The notes under the pieces are model-generated. The model was not told where the DNA came from, made no database searches, and saw nothing but the letters and a program-made list of their open reading frames with translations. A program made the position numbers and the translations under genes. A stretch of 64,000 bases of DNA from Magicicada septendecula (Eukaryota; Arthropoda; Insecta; Hemiptera; Cicadidae), in NCBI GenBank assembly GCA_034769895.1, contig CM068370.1, positions 38,157,031 through 38,221,030 on the forward strand. The letters are read 5' to 3'. Below are positions 1-11,167 of this stretch, in pieces. Numbering within the stretch: position 1 is the first letter of the stretch; every line of letters starts with the position of its first letter.

Positions 1-534
1 AGAGGATTATTAAGATCTTCTTATCAGGATACTTTATTTATCAAAATTAAGTACTTTACTCTTGTTACAACAAAAAATGTTTCAGGTAAACTGCCCTTTC
101 CCCCGTACAAAATAGCATACAGAACAACCAATACCATTACAAAACACATCAATAATACAAACACAGACATAAACAAATATAACAAAACAGGTGTTTACAA
201 ATTAAATTGTAATGACTGCAATAGTTTCTACATCGGCCAGACAGGAAGATCTTTTTCATCCCGTTATTCTGAACACTTAAAAGCTCTAACCAACAACAAT
301 ATACACTCCGCATTTGCCACACACATACACACAGAAAACCACAGTTACACCAACATAGACACTAATCTCGAAATTTTACATTACTTACCTAAAGGTCGAA
401 AAATCAACACAACTGAACAATACGAAATATATAAACACCACACAACACAACCAAACAACATACTCAACGATCAATTAAAATATAAATCACATACACTTTT
501 TGACACAATTTTACAAAAACAAACATCAAGTTGA
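1..534 (+). pseudogene. Penelope-like element ORF, C-terminal GIY-YIG endonuclease (5' end outside window)
   Basis: Reading frame 1 is open from the window edge to the TGA at 532-534 (177 codons). It contains KIAYRTTN, then NCNDCNSFYIGQTGRSF, then RYSEHLKAL, HSAFATHIHTENH and PKGRKINTTEQYEIYKHH. This order matches the GIY-YIG endonuclease domain that follows the reverse transcriptase in Penelope-like retroelements. The FYIGQTGRSF block carries the YIG part of the GIY-YIG signature, followed by an arginine and by the R-Y-x-E-H block. No stop or frameshift is visible in this part, so the source element could be intact, but the reverse transcriptase half lies outside the window. A hammerhead-like motif lies 92 bp downstream on the same strand, as expected for the terminal repeat of a PLE. 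It is called a pseudogene only because completeness cannot be judged. Confidence 0.8.
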
Positions 535-624
535 ATCCCTGCACCAATCCCCTTCCTCCACACACCACCACCACTACACCTTCCACACAAAAACCGTTAC
601 GAAATGATGGCAGTCTGACTAAAA

Positions 625-660
625 GCTGAAGAAGGCGGATACGTACGGCGAAACGCGTCC
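625..660 (+). ncRNA. Hammerhead-like ribozyme motif downstream of PLE ORF
   Basis: CTGAAGA (626-632) is followed by a hairpin region and GAAACGCGTC (650-659). Stem II pairs G-C, C-G and G-C with one G.G mismatch. Stem III is the loopless palindrome ACG/CGU, then C17. Stem I is very weak. Position just after a PLE coding end supports the call. Confidence 0.55.
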
Positions 661-717
661 GACGAAAAAAGTAAGTTTTCACAAGATAAAGTTCATTTTA
701 AGTAAAATCATAATATT

Positions 718-806
718 CAGTTCCTGCCGTATATCTGTGTTTCTTCTATGCTCATGGAGAGTATACCCTGCCATGTGCCTGAGAAATCTCATTTCAGCCG
801 CTTGCT
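718..806 (-). mobile_element. LINE fragment, reverse transcriptase C-terminal region (group 2)
   Basis: The minus strand encodes AAEMRFLRHMAGYTLHEHRR, the same segment as in the longer group 2 LINE copies at 19.3, 22.7 and 51.9 kb. Both ends are truncated. It joins directly to the sequence after the PLE terminal repeat. Confidence 0.65.
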
Positions 807-3111
807 TTTATTCACATTTGTGGTCAACAACTTTTGATCCGTCCGGCTAGTCCTTTTTTGTGACAGTTTAGTAGTGAATATGTTCCCTGGATAGGTTACA
901 AGCATATGGCAGGGTAAGACGTATGGTGGGGCCACCTTCGGGCTTAAAGTCCAGCCCGATTTTCTGTCTGGGTGTTCTCCCATAAACTGACTGTCTTACC
1001 AGACTAAAAAGACCAGTTTTCCCTAATGAGATATCTATAAGGATCTTTAATGTGGTGGTTTCTCCTTGCCTCCCACATCCTACGTCGTCGACCAATCATA
1101 ATCTCTTAAATTATTTAAGAAGTTAAAACATACAGCAAATGTAAAGGAATTTTATTAGATTTTTTAAACAAAACCTAGTGATGTTAATTTACAATCACAG
1201 AAAGCTGTAGGCCTACTACATCTCGAAATGACATTATGTGAATCATGTGTTAATAGTGATTTATGTTCTTTAAATTATCGACAGTGTTTGGCGTCACAGA
1301 CTTGACAAACATGCGTGTTTTTATAACTTCTGGTGATGAAAGGTTTTATGAAGGCCGCCCATTAAAACTACACATAATTTTTAAGTATTTGGGTCAATGT
1401 TTTATTAAAATTTATTATCATCTTCGTAACCTGTTTACGGGCAAAACAGGGACAATTAATATGCACATGTGTATTATTATGTAAGGAATACTGTAATCGA
1501 TCTTATATAATAATAATTTATGGATAGGCTATAATTATTCCCACACGTAGCATATATACACAGAGTCACACAAAAATATTTATTTGTAGGTCAGGTTACG
1601 GTAGGATAGATAGATTACGCTGGGTTAGGTTAGGTTAGGTGTAGGCCGGTGTTGATTATTTCCGCATTGGCTGTATGCAAGTTCTGATGGTGTCAACAAA
1701 TTTAACCGAAACGTTGACAATAATTTTATAAAAATGAGTCAAAGAACTTCACAAAGTAGTTCATCAATTATTAACTCACGTCCGTTACCAAACTAAGGGT
1801 GAGGTGTAGCGTCGAGCAACGGATGGATGGTCCACAGCTTTCGTTCCGCCGCTCATGGGAAGGTCTTGACCCGCACTTTGACAAGCTGATGCTGCTTGAA
1901 GACGTTTTTTGCTGAAAAACTAAAGGTGCAGGAAAGCTGCTGCTCTTTTAGACACCGTCGCATATTTAGATGTTGCCATATTCCAAACAGGAAACGCCAG
2001 AGTGGAAATAAGAATCGACTACTACGGAAGAAAACGAGAGAAATCAGCGAAGATTCGTTAGATTGGTTTCTCTGTGGAGAAGACAGCGTATTTGATGTAG
2101 ATGCACACGTTACATAAGTAAGCGTCTAGACGAAGCGGCCGGGTAGGGCACATTCCGAAACTTGTATTTTATCGGAATTTTATTTTAGTGCGGCCCACGT
2201 TTATTTTTAGACGAAGATGAACAGTTCTCTGCACTTTTGACTTGGTGAATCCGCGCCAACTGAAGCTCTCCGGTAAAAATTGAAAACCGTAAAAAAACGG
2301 GTTTTCTCTTTCGTTTTTTTAGTTCAGACTTTTTGCAAAAAACCGGTTTCATCGTATTTCCTGTTTCTGCAGCGGCAACGGTTTCCCTCTCCATCCAATC
2401 GTCCCGTCCCGTCCCGTCGTGTCTTCACTGCCGGCTCACGTTTATGGCTATTTTACACACACGCGCGCGCGCGCGCACACACACACAGTGTAATTCGTTT
2501 TATTGACTGAAACAACAACGCCGCGAGGTCGACGGGATTTTTCATTTGTGAACATAAAACACTACTGATCTAATCAATGAATTCCATTAGGAAGATGTAA
2601 ATGTTTATTTATACAGAATGAAAAGCAATCAGCTGGTCGCATGTAATTACGAAGCTGCGCGCGCTAGACTAACAAGGATAAATCTACTTTATCAGTTGTA
2701 ATACAGTATTGGAAAACGACGCCTGTCATCGCTACGCGACGCTTTCTAGATACAACATTCAAGACAACAAACATTTTTTACGTTAGTTTATAAACTACCT
2801 GATGAGACATTAAATAACTCCTTTACCACTCTTGAAATTTAGAACACATAATTTTTGTTTAGTGAATATTTCAGTAAATCTTTTGGATTCTTTCGAGTAT
2901 AGAACAACAACATCGTCAGTTCCCTCTATAACCCGACAAACAACAATAAAGTGTGTAACTGAAAGATAGGCCGTATTGCACCTGCGGCCACCCTTATTGA
3001 CAGGGTTATGTTACAGTATGTAATGTTCCACTTGTGATCACCGTAAAGGCGTAACAGTAGCCAAAAACATTAAGCCAGAACTGCAGTTTTGCTTTACAAC
3101 AAAACGCTTAA
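807..3111. other. Unassigned non-coding region
   Basis: No reading frame here resembles a protein I recognise. The stretch holds a decayed hammerhead-like string near 1685-1720 (CTGATGG then GAAACGTTGAC), three TTAGG units at 1625-1639, a short CCCGT run near 2400 and a mixed CA/CG dinucleotide tract near 2455-2488. The rest is unique-looking AT-rich sequence. Confidence 0.5.
1625..1639 (+). repeat. Interstitial (TTAGG)3
   Basis: Three perfect TTAGG units, the canonical insect telomere motif, lie within a longer G/T-rich degenerate stretch. The run is too short to imply a former telomere. Confidence 0.4.
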
Positions 3112-3718
3112 CAAGATCTTCTTCTTCTTCTCTTCAGTGATTAGGTTATATAAACCTGTTCCGGCAACCATCTCATCCTCGGACGACCCACGTCTCTTCT
3201 ACCAATGGCTTTACAGTTCAGTGCCGCTTTCGGCAGTCGATCGTCTGTCATCCTTTGCAGATGATCACACCGTTGTCTTCTGTAAGCTGAAATAATTTCA
3301 TTTATGTCCTTTACATCGAGTTCTGCTCTGATATCTTCATTCGTTATTCTATCTTGCAATGTAAAATTTAAAGTATGTCGAAGAAACTGCATTTCAGCCT
3401 TCTGAATCTTGCCGCTTTCTTTTTTTGTCATGACCCACGCCTCACTCGCATAAATCAACGTGGGTATTGCAATTGTCTTATAAAATTGAATCCTTGTGCT
3501 GTGTCTTGTTTTATCTCTAACATTCCTATGAATCGTACTACAAATATTCCTAAATTTATTTATCTTCTCTCTTATATAATAATCAGATTCATAGCTTACT
3601 GCACAGCCGATATATTTGAAACGGCTCACTTGTTCTAAAGTGCTGTTGTTTATAACTATCTTAGTCCTCACTGGATATTTACTTATAAAGGCCACGGTTT
3701 TGGTCTCGATGCCGTGAC
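3112..3718 (-). mobile_element. 5'-truncated LINE, RT C-terminal domain (group 1)
   Basis: An uninterrupted frame of 184 codons runs from 3695 down to 3141, and similarity to the group continues to about 3718. It encodes TLEQVSRFKYIGCAVSYES, then IPTLIYASEAWVMTKKESGK, KAEMQFLRHTLNF, DHLQRMTDDRLPKAA and GRRDVGRPRMRWLP. This is the post-polymerase C-terminal region typical of insect RTE/Jockey-like LINEs. The minus-strand 3' end finishes in a GAA-rich tail (TTCTTCTTCTTC on the plus strand). The copy at 35.3-35.9 kb is its close relative. It is 5'-truncated and has no endonuclease or YADD box. Confidence 0.8.
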
Positions 3719-4286
3719 CGGTAATCCTTGATTCCTTGATCGTCCAAGCTAATCTCGACTGTGGACTTTCCTCAAATTCGAGCTCGAGAATGCGGAGTAT
3801 CTCGTATGACCCGTACCTACAACTCCCTGCCGAACAGTGACGACTGCCTGAGAGTTACATACTCGACACTCTCTTTCAACAATTTATCCGACGGTGATTG
3901 GGCGGGGCGACGCCGTCCACATCGGTCTATTTGGAGCACGATCCCAGCAGCGTCGGACGGTTTCGTTTCCGCCTTTCCGTAGACAGAGAGCCTCGTCGTC
4001 TTACGCCATCAGCAGTTCGGGACACCGTCCCGAATGTACACAGCAGACAACAGACGTTTCAACACCAGGCAACTTAAGGTTGGCGGGAGAAAATTGACAG
4101 GTTTCGTGTTCTGACGGTCACTAATCGACCAGAAATGATGAAAATTGACCTTGGATATGCGTGTTGCTGTGTAAAAGCATACTAGTCTCTAATGCTCATA
4201 CGCCGTGTTCGTATGATAACCAGTTGTACATACCGGTCAAGCGGAAGTTAATTTCTGAATATCCCTCATATACGGATAGGTTCTCA
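3719..4286. other. Unassigned sequence upstream of the LTR element
   Basis: Locally more GC-rich (about 3760-4080) with short open frames on the plus strand but no recognisable domain. I see no promoter or repeat structure. It is the genomic flank into which the LTR retrotransposon inserted. Confidence 0.4.
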
Positions 4287-4291
4287 ACGCT
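4287..4291. repeat. Target-site duplication ACGCT, left copy
   Basis: ACGCT abuts the outer edge of the left LTR and recurs at 15536-15540, directly outside the right LTR. A 5-bp duplication is normal for Ty3/Gypsy-type integration. Confidence 0.85.
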
Positions 4292-4339
4292 ATAGTTAGC
4301 ATAAATGGGGTTTATTTATTATGCTAATCGTGATATAAA

Positions 4340-4530
4340 TGATTTACATTTAGTAAATGGGACTAGTGGTATTTTATGTGAGTTTATCACTTTCTCATAT
4401 GTATCTCGCCCTAAAGCTGGATGCCATTTACATTTAATGCCAAGCGTTGTGCAGCCATTTACATTTAGTGGTGTAAATATAATTTACATCTGTGGTAATT
4501 AATTGTGTAAACCATTTACATCTAGTGAAT
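4340..4530. repeat. Cluster of TTTACATYTAG motifs in the LTR
   Basis: ATTTACATTTAG or a close variant occurs five times in about 190 bp, three of them as CCATTTACATYTA. The same cluster is in the other LTR (about 12946-13136). It sits near the 3' edge of the LTR in element orientation. Function unknown. Confidence 0.6.
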
Positions 4531-5921
4531 ATTAATCTGTGCTAATTATCTGCGCGGATTAATTACTCAACAATTATGAATCATATTAATTAAAGATTTA
4601 TGTAATACGTTAAAATTGATATATCTAAAATTATTTCTATTCGTCAGATTTGACTCAACACAGTGTCTGATTAAATACGATTTTATGAGTCTATTAATCA
4701 GACGTTTCAATGGTCGAGTTTATTGTATCCATTGATGTTTAGCATAAGTTATGAGATTTTTAGTGTAATACTTAGAATGAAAATACATCAATAACAAAGG
4801 TGAAATTTCAATAATGAACGCATGAATACTGTAAATTAACTACTTATTTATTACACATCTTACTGAAGTAAGTAACTATATCCTGCAAATTACATACATA
4901 TTAAAGCACATGATATAAATACAATTATTCAATTTATACGATGTTTCCTGAAACATAAACACATGGTACATTCAAATGCAGTAAATAATGCACATATATA
5001 AAACATACACGAATAATAAACAATCAACAATTATACTTATTCCTACCTAAAATGCGTTCATTATTTCTCAGATAACGAATTACGTTAGTGTTATTTTATA
5101 GATTTTATGATTCATATGACTCATATGTAATTATTCTCTTGGGGTTAGTTCTTTGAAAAGAGGCAACAGAACAGTAGTGTAGTATATACTACTAAGATTA
5201 AGTAGACATAAAGCTTATCTTTGAGAGTGTTTATCCAATTCCGTCGTCGTGAGAAGACACTTTCTAGATGATTCGTCGAAGATCATAATCACTGTTACGC
5301 AGAGCACTGATAATTTCACTTCACTCCACTAAATCTCCACTCCCGTCATGTGTATGGTATTGTGGTAACCCGCTGATGTCGAGTGTCCGGAGTTCAAATA
5401 GTGAGGTGTTAATGTTGTCATTAACTTGAATTGTTCTTAAAGTTTGCCATATTTGTGTACATGGTTAACTGTGCCGTCTATTTTGGGTGTATCGCGTACT
5501 GCGTGCTTAATTGTTTGGTATAGTTTATTCAACTAATTGTTCAACATGGTGATACGTTATGATGTGAGAATGTTTGAGGTGACACTCACTGTTCTACTTT
5601 AAATGTTAATTAGTATATTATTATGTGCGCGTCAGTTGAGATTTCAAGTCCCGTACGCACTCATAGTTTATATTTCCGCACAGAATTGTGTATAAGTGTG
5701 ACTATACCGATGTCTTTGTTCACTTATGAATTTACAAATTAGTGAATCCGGTCGGTCGACATAATCAATCGTCTGTCTATCGTACGCACTAACTTCTGAC
5801 TATTAATTGCGACTACCAACTGCTACTATTAACTACATACTCTTGACTACCGACTGACTGTTAACTGCGACTAACTGTTCGATTGAACGACTTGACTACT
5901 CGATTGAATACTTGACTATCC

Positions 5922-6044
5922 GATTGAAAATTACTGACTCTCGATTAACTACTTGACTGCCCGATTGAAAATTACTGACTCTCGATTAACTACTTGACTG
6001 CCTGATTGAAAATTACTGACTCTCGATTAACTACTTGACTGCCT
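5922..6044. repeat. Three tandem 41-bp repeats in the 3' LTR
   Basis: GATTGAAAATTACTGACTC starts at 5922, 5963 and 6004, giving a 41-bp period. Each unit also carries CGATTAACTACTTGACTGC. The preceding 100 bp are GACT-rich and look like decayed versions of the unit. The other LTR has the same array at 14528-14650. Confidence 0.8.
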
Positions 6045-6929
6045 GCTCCGCGTCTTCGCCAAACAGTTTTATTGGAACATCTTACCCATAAGTCTAAGTT
6101 TCGATCTCTACGCCTTCTCGAACTCTTGATTGGTCGTACAAATTCCTACCCTTCTGTAGATCTCATCCTCTGTTTCACGATTCGTCGGCCGAACCCTTCC
6201 TACTCTCTCCACGAGCTCTCTTAGAAGATGCTTGATGCTGGTTGGTCGTCGTCATCCCCGGAGTGTTTCATGTGACGAGCGTAGCACAGATTCTAAGAAA
6301 TTAGGACAATTTCATGGCCTTCTGTTATCCTTTGTTTAGACTTTCCCTAAGGTTCTGACTGAGCTTTTGTTAACAGACTCCAGGTCTTGGTTAATTGTCT
6401 AAGTTCCACGACGTTCGTTCCGCCGATTATCAACCCTTCGTTGTCTTCATTTCGGTGAAATTCTACTTTTCAGTCGTAAATTTCAGTAAACTGTCAAGAA
6501 TGTGTTTTCACGCTGTGCAGGGTACACTGGCAGTATTCACTGAGTTACGTCTATTGTCTATCTCTCCGTTAAAATTGCTCTGTACTTCCTTTGTAACATA
6601 GTAAAGCCTTTCATAATTGAGCAGTTACACTTTGCTTCCACAGCAGGCGTTCCATCTCGATTCCGTGTAACTCGGCAGCTGGACGAAGTCTTTGTTTCAG
6701 ATTGTTGGGTGCTGTAAATTTTGACAAACGGCTAGCTGTCAGTGACGCCTTGAAATACTCATTGTGTGCAGTGCTCAGACATTTTTTCTTTGTCTTCGCT
6801 CTGTCGTCGGGTTTGACGTGCCCTCGATTCGTCATTATTTACGACCTGGGCTTGTGTCCGTCGACTTGAGTGTGGGAACGTGTCACTTGATCGAGGAATT
6901 AAAATTTTTTTAAAATTTCGATCATTACA

Positions 6930-7810
6930 TTGTCCTCAAATTGGATTGGATGTTGGACTTCGGGAGACATCTGATCCAATTTCTGCGCTCTGTCCCAGTC
7001 GTGGATGTCTGCTTCGGAATGGACATGGTTGACTGACATCTATCTCTCATAGGAAGCAATTAATTGTTATTCCCCATCTTAATGTTTTATATGGTCATAT
7101 GAATTTATTGCCGCACATCTGAGTGAATGAACGCATTTTTACACTTTGTCTGTCCATATGCGGACTGTACAATACGATTTCGAGTAAATAATTGAATTTA
7201 AGACATGGACGTTTGTCCATTTGACAGTTTGTCTCGTTATTCTTTATACACAATGTATTAGATAAGCTGTAGATTAGCTACCCATTATATTAATCGATCT
7301 TATGTCGATGACCTATATAGCAATAAAATACTTTTAAACTTGTCATTACTGTCTCTAGAATACAGTTGATACTAACAAATATATACATATGGTCAATTCG
7401 TAACATGTTATAAATGATTACATTGGTAAAAGAAACATACATATTAATTAAATAGTTAAGGAATCAGCATACTTCGTGATGCATACTCTTAAAGTTATAA
7501 AACAATCGTCCATTTTGAATTATTATTTACATAAACAAATTATTCGAGTCTCTACATTTTAACAAGTTATTATTCATAATTATTAACGTCTTTGGTGTCC
7601 TGTGTCATAGTATTACACTGTCCTTCTGACACATGGTACATTTCACAAATCACTTTCTGTATATGTTGGTATTTATACGTCTAATTAACATAACGAATGA
7701 CAATTATGTGCTGATCACAAACACAGTTAGCATTGAAATACAGACTAAACACAACAAGTAAAATGCATATCATTATTTGGTTAGCTGGACTGGCCGCGCG
7801 AGCAAATTAC
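6930..7810 (-). other. Non-coding segment between pol and the 3' LTR
   Basis: About 880 bp with no significant frame on the element strand. No env-like ORF is present. The last bases before the 3' LTR on the minus strand read TTTGAGGACAA, the only candidate polypurine tract, and it is weak. Confidence 0.6.
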
Positions 7811-10800
7811 CTAAACTATGTCTTCTGCTGGTCGCCGGGAGTCGTCGCTACCACTCGTGTTATCTATACTTCCGTTCGCTGGCTCATGATACGCCTTAAT
7901 TTGCCGTATATTAAATTTTCCTCTCGTCTTCCCGCTATCGCACTCCACGAGCTCATATGTGGCCTCGCCGATGATGCGGTTGATTTTATATGGTCCTGCG
8001 AAAAGTTCGAAGAACTTGTCAATTCTCTTTGACGCAGCGTCGGATTGGTGGAATGCTCTTACCAGAACCTTGTCGCCAATCGCAAATTTTGTGATTTTCT
8101 TCTTCTCATTACAGCGTTTCGCGTGTTTCTCTCGCTTCTCCTTTATCTTTACAAATATATTGTTTTCGCGTTTTCCTTCGCTGCTAATGACTCCTTTGTC
8201 CAAGCATTGCTCCCATGCTCGTGTAGGTCTCGTGCCGAGGTGTGCTTCGTGAGGGGTTATTTCGATCGTCTCGTGGTACACCTCGTTTAGACACGCTTCA
8301 ATCGTTTTCACGTATTGGGACCATTTAGTGTGTTGGTCACTTATGAAAATGCGAAATAAGTTTCCCAGTTGCCGGTTAATCCGTTCGGCAAGGTTGGTAC
8401 ATGGATTACGTATTGCAGTAAACTTTGGTTGTATGTCCAACTCCTTTAGACCGTTGACCCATCTCTTGGATGTGAACTGTGTTCCGTTGTCCGTCAAAAT
8501 GGTCCGCGGACGTCCAAATAGTTCGCAATACGTTTTTATCCTCCGCAACGTCGTAGTGGTTGTTGCTCTCCGGAGGGTGAATAACTTGACATATTTCGTG
8601 AAATTATCCACTATGACCAATAAATATTTGACTCCACCCGTTCCTGTCGGTAGGGGTCCATAATAATCTGCGCTTACCAGGTCTCCTTTGGCCGTAGGTA
8701 TCACAGCGCGTGTGCCACCAAATAGCTCTCTGTTGTTGGTGTCTTTGCACTTCTGGCATAGGTCACAGGTTTTTATATATGTTTTTATTTTCTTTGACAT
8801 CCGGTCGAATGTGAAATGTTCCTGGATCATTTTAATACACCTTTTTGTTCCTAAATGACCGAACATATGATGGATTTCAGCAATTATGTCCCCAGATATG
8901 TTGCTAGGAACATACAGCTTCCATTCATTCCGCTGTCGTCTATACAACTTATCGTTAACATATTTATAAAATTTAGTTAATTTAGGGTCTATATTTCCCT
9001 CCTTAAATCTAGTGATGATCGCTTTTAGCTTATCGTCTTCCATCTGGTGCTTTCCGATATTTTGGATTAACTTACGCACCTCAAGTCTCATTTTTACGGT
9101 TATGTGGTTAACTAAATATTCATGGGTGTTGTCATGAATCTCTTCTAATTTTGTATTGTGTGGATATCTACTTAAAATGTCGGCTACGATGTTTTCCTTA
9201 CCCTTGGAATGAATTATATCGAATTTATACTCCTGCACTGCAAGAATCCATCGTGTAATCCGAGAATTATTTAGATGGCATTTGTTTAAGAATGTCAACG
9301 CCTTGTTGTCGGTGATGATCGTTAATGGTTGTCCGAGAACGTATATTCGGAATTTTTCTAAGCATCGGACAATACTTAAAAGCTCTTTTTCCGTAGTATA
9401 ATAGTTCCGCTCAGCACCCTTGAAGGTCTTACTAGTGAAGGCGATTACGCCGATCTCCCCGTCTTCATCGAGCTGGTAAAGTTGTCCTCCGTATGCGTAA
9501 TCACTCGCATCACACTGTATATAATACCTCTGGTCTGGGCGCGGAAATCTTAAAACTACAGCGTCAATAAATAGATTTTTGACTCTGTCAAAGCAGTCGT
9601 TTAATTCATTTGTCCATACAAATTTGTGATTCTTCTTCAATAATTCATGGAGGGGTTGTGTTGTCTCCGCGTATTTGCTAGTAAAACGGTTATAAAAGTT
9701 AGTGAGGCCTAGGAAACCCTTTAACTGTTTCTGGTTCTTGGGTTTAGGGAAGTCCATAATGGCTTTCACTTTCTCTTCCGTAGCTTGGATGCCGCGTGTT
9801 GTTAGTTGGTATCCAAGATACGATATTTCTTTCCTGAAAAACTGTGACTTATTTAAGTTGACGGTTAAGTTATTTTCGTTAAGATTATTTAATAATGCCT
9901 CTAAATGTTCTAAGTGTGTTTTAACATCGTCAGAATAGCATAGACAATCGTCCACGTATATTAATGTGTTTTTCTTAACATCTTCATTTAAGACCGTATC
10001 CAATCCGCGTGTTAGTGCCGCTGAACTGGTACTAAGGCCGAATGGTGTAACGGTGAATTGGTAGCACCTTCCCTCATACATGAACGCGGTATACTTCCTG
10101 CACTCTTTCTTCAAAGGTACTTGCCAAAAGCTGCTCGACAAATCGACAGTAGACAGATATCGCATCTCGCTGCATCTTGCCAAGATTTCATTTATTGGAG
10201 AAACGCCTTCATAGTCGGGAATAGTAACGCCGTTTATCTTTCTTGCATCCAGGCATAGACGGACCCTTCCATCTCTTTTTATGACTGTTACGAGTGGATT
10301 TATGAACGGGCTTGTACAACGTTCAATCACACCGTATCGCAGCATCCTATCTATCTCGTCCTTTACTTTCTTCTGATAAGCAAGTGGTACAGGCCAACCC
10401 CGTTGAAAGTAGGGCGTACTGTCCGTAACTTGAAACTCATGCTCATATCCGTCTATTCTTCCCGGGCATTCCCTAAACACTCTTCTATTCTTAACAAGTA
10501 TTCCCTTCAAATTTCCCAATATCTCCTCGTCTTGACAGTCCATGTTTGATATCTTCTCGTCGATGCACCTCAAGATTTCTTCTTCTTCTTCTCCATTATC
10601 AATTAGTTCCATGTTCATGATGGGTACGGCGTGCACCTCTTCATCAGCCGCATTCACTATTTCTATTTTCTTGCTGCCAATGTCGATACGACATCCTACC
10701 TCCTGTAAAAAACTTATCCCTAATATACAGTGTTTAATAAGGTCAGGTATTATTAGAAAGACACACTCATTTTTGATCCCGTCAATTTCTATGTCGCACA

Positions 10801-11167
10801 GTATTTGTTTTCTAATTAACTTGGACTTGTTCCCAACAGCACTAATGATTAGAGAGTTTGTCATGGGTAAAATTTCATATGGTTCAATGTCCCTTTTGTT
10901 TGCGTTGAACCATTCTTCTGACAACCCATTAATAACTGAGCCGGTGTCGACAAGTGCTAAAACTTTAATGTTATTATTAAATTGTATGATTATTTCAGGA
11001 CATTTTAATATTTGTTTCGTGACGTCCTCGTCATATTCATTCAGTAGGTCGTCTCTTAAGTCAGGTACCAGGATATTGACATTATTGGTGGGGTTGTTTT
11101 TGTTGTCGTCAAAAACTATGTCGTTCGCTGTGTAGGGGTGTTTTTTTTTTTTTGTTGCTTTGGTCAT
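7811..11167 (-). CDS. pol: Pro-Pol polyprotein of the Ty3/Gypsy-type element
   Basis: Intact 1,118-codon frame that would supply the enzymes for reverse transcription and integration. Domains in order: aspartic protease with LVDTGS (Asp74); reverse transcriptase with VDLSSSFWQVPL (Asp342), FTVTPFGLS and YVDD (404-407); RNase H with QCDAS (Asp553), TTEKELL (Glu593), TDNKAL (Asp620) and VADILSR (Asp663); integrase zinc-binding HHMFGH plus CDLC (about 766-804); integrase core with SADYYG (Asp834), LTDNGTQF (Asp893) and LAERINR (Glu928); and a C-terminal GPY/F-like module at FAGPYKI (about 1057). All expected catalytic residues are present. The first ATG at 11167 lies inside the end of gag. The frame is +1 relative to gag with a 59-bp overlap that includes a 13-A run, so expression needs recoding, RNA slippage or separate initiation. 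No envelope gene follows. Confidence 0.95.
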   Translation of the reverse strand: MTKATKKKKHPYTANDIVFDDNKNNPTNNVNILVPDLRDDLLNEYDEDVTKQILKCPEIIIQFNNNIKVLALVDTGSVINGLSEEWFNANKRDIEPYEILPMTNSLIISAVGNKSKLIRKQILCDIEIDGIKNECVFLIIPDLIKHCILGISFLQEVGCRIDIGSKKIEIVNAADEEVHAVPIMNMELIDNGEEEEEILRCIDEKISNMDCQDEEILGNLKGILVKNRRVFRECPGRIDGYEHEFQVTDSTPYFQRGWPVPLAYQKKVKDEIDRMLRYGVIERCTSPFINPLVTVIKRDGRVRLCLDARKINGVTIPDYEGVSPINEILARCSEMRYLSTVDLSSSFWQVPLKKECRKYTAFMYEGRCYQFTVTPFGLSTSSAALTRGLDTVLNEDVKKNTLIYVDDCLCYSDDVKTHLEHLEALLNNLNENNLTVNLNKSQFFRKEISYLGYQLTTRGIQATEEKVKAIMDFPKPKNQKQLKGFLGLTNFYNRFTSKYAETTQPLHELLKKNHKFVWTNELNDCFDRVKNLFIDAVVLRFPRPDQRYYIQCDASDYAYGGQLYQLDEDGEIGVIAFTSKTFKGAERNYYTTEKELLSIVRCLEKFRIYVLGQPLTIITDNKALTFLNKCHLNNSRITRWILAVQEYKFDIIHSKGKENIVADILSRYPHNTKLEEIHDNTHEYLVNHITVKMRLEVRKLIQNIGKHQMEDDKLKAIITRFKEGNIDPKLTKFYKYVNDKLYRRQRNEWKLYVPSNISGDIIAEIHHMFGHLGTKRCIKMIQEHFTFDRMSKKIKTYIKTCDLCQKCKDTNNRELFGGTRAVIPTAKGDLVSADYYGPLPTGTGGVKYLLVIVDNFTKYVKLFTLRRATTTTTLRRIKTYCELFGRPRTILTDNGTQFTSKRWVNGLKELDIQPKFTAIRNPCTNLAERINRQLGNLFRIFISDQHTKWSQYVKTIEACLNEVYHETIEITPHEAHLGTRPTRAWEQCLDKGVISSEGKRENNIFVKIKEKREKHAKRCNEKKKITKFAIGDKVLVRAFHQSDAASKRIDKFFELFAGPYKINRIIGEATYELVECDSGKTRGKFNIRQIKAYHEPANGSIDNTSGSDDSRRPAEDIV

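Larger units (their letters stand above)
4292..6929 (-). repeat. 3' LTR of the retrotransposon
   Basis: In element orientation this is the downstream LTR. It is collinear with 12898-15535 without indels (constant offset 8,606), and the short frames inside the two copies translate identically. It contains a cluster of TTTACATYTAG motifs at 4340-4530 and three 41-bp tandem repeats at about 5922-6044. No long ORF is present; open frames here of 65-74 codons are not convincing genes. Confidence 0.92.

Noticed and set aside
1625-1639. Telomeric sequence
   Set aside because: Only three units; surrounded by ordinary sequence on both sides.
6930-7810. Possible env gene between pol and LTR
   Set aside because: No frame of useful length on the element strand, so the element is not called an errantivirus-type retrovirus.
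10542-11135. Plus-strand frame of 197 codons
   Set aside because: Antisense shadow of the protease part of pol; hydrophobic composition is the complement of the real coding frame.
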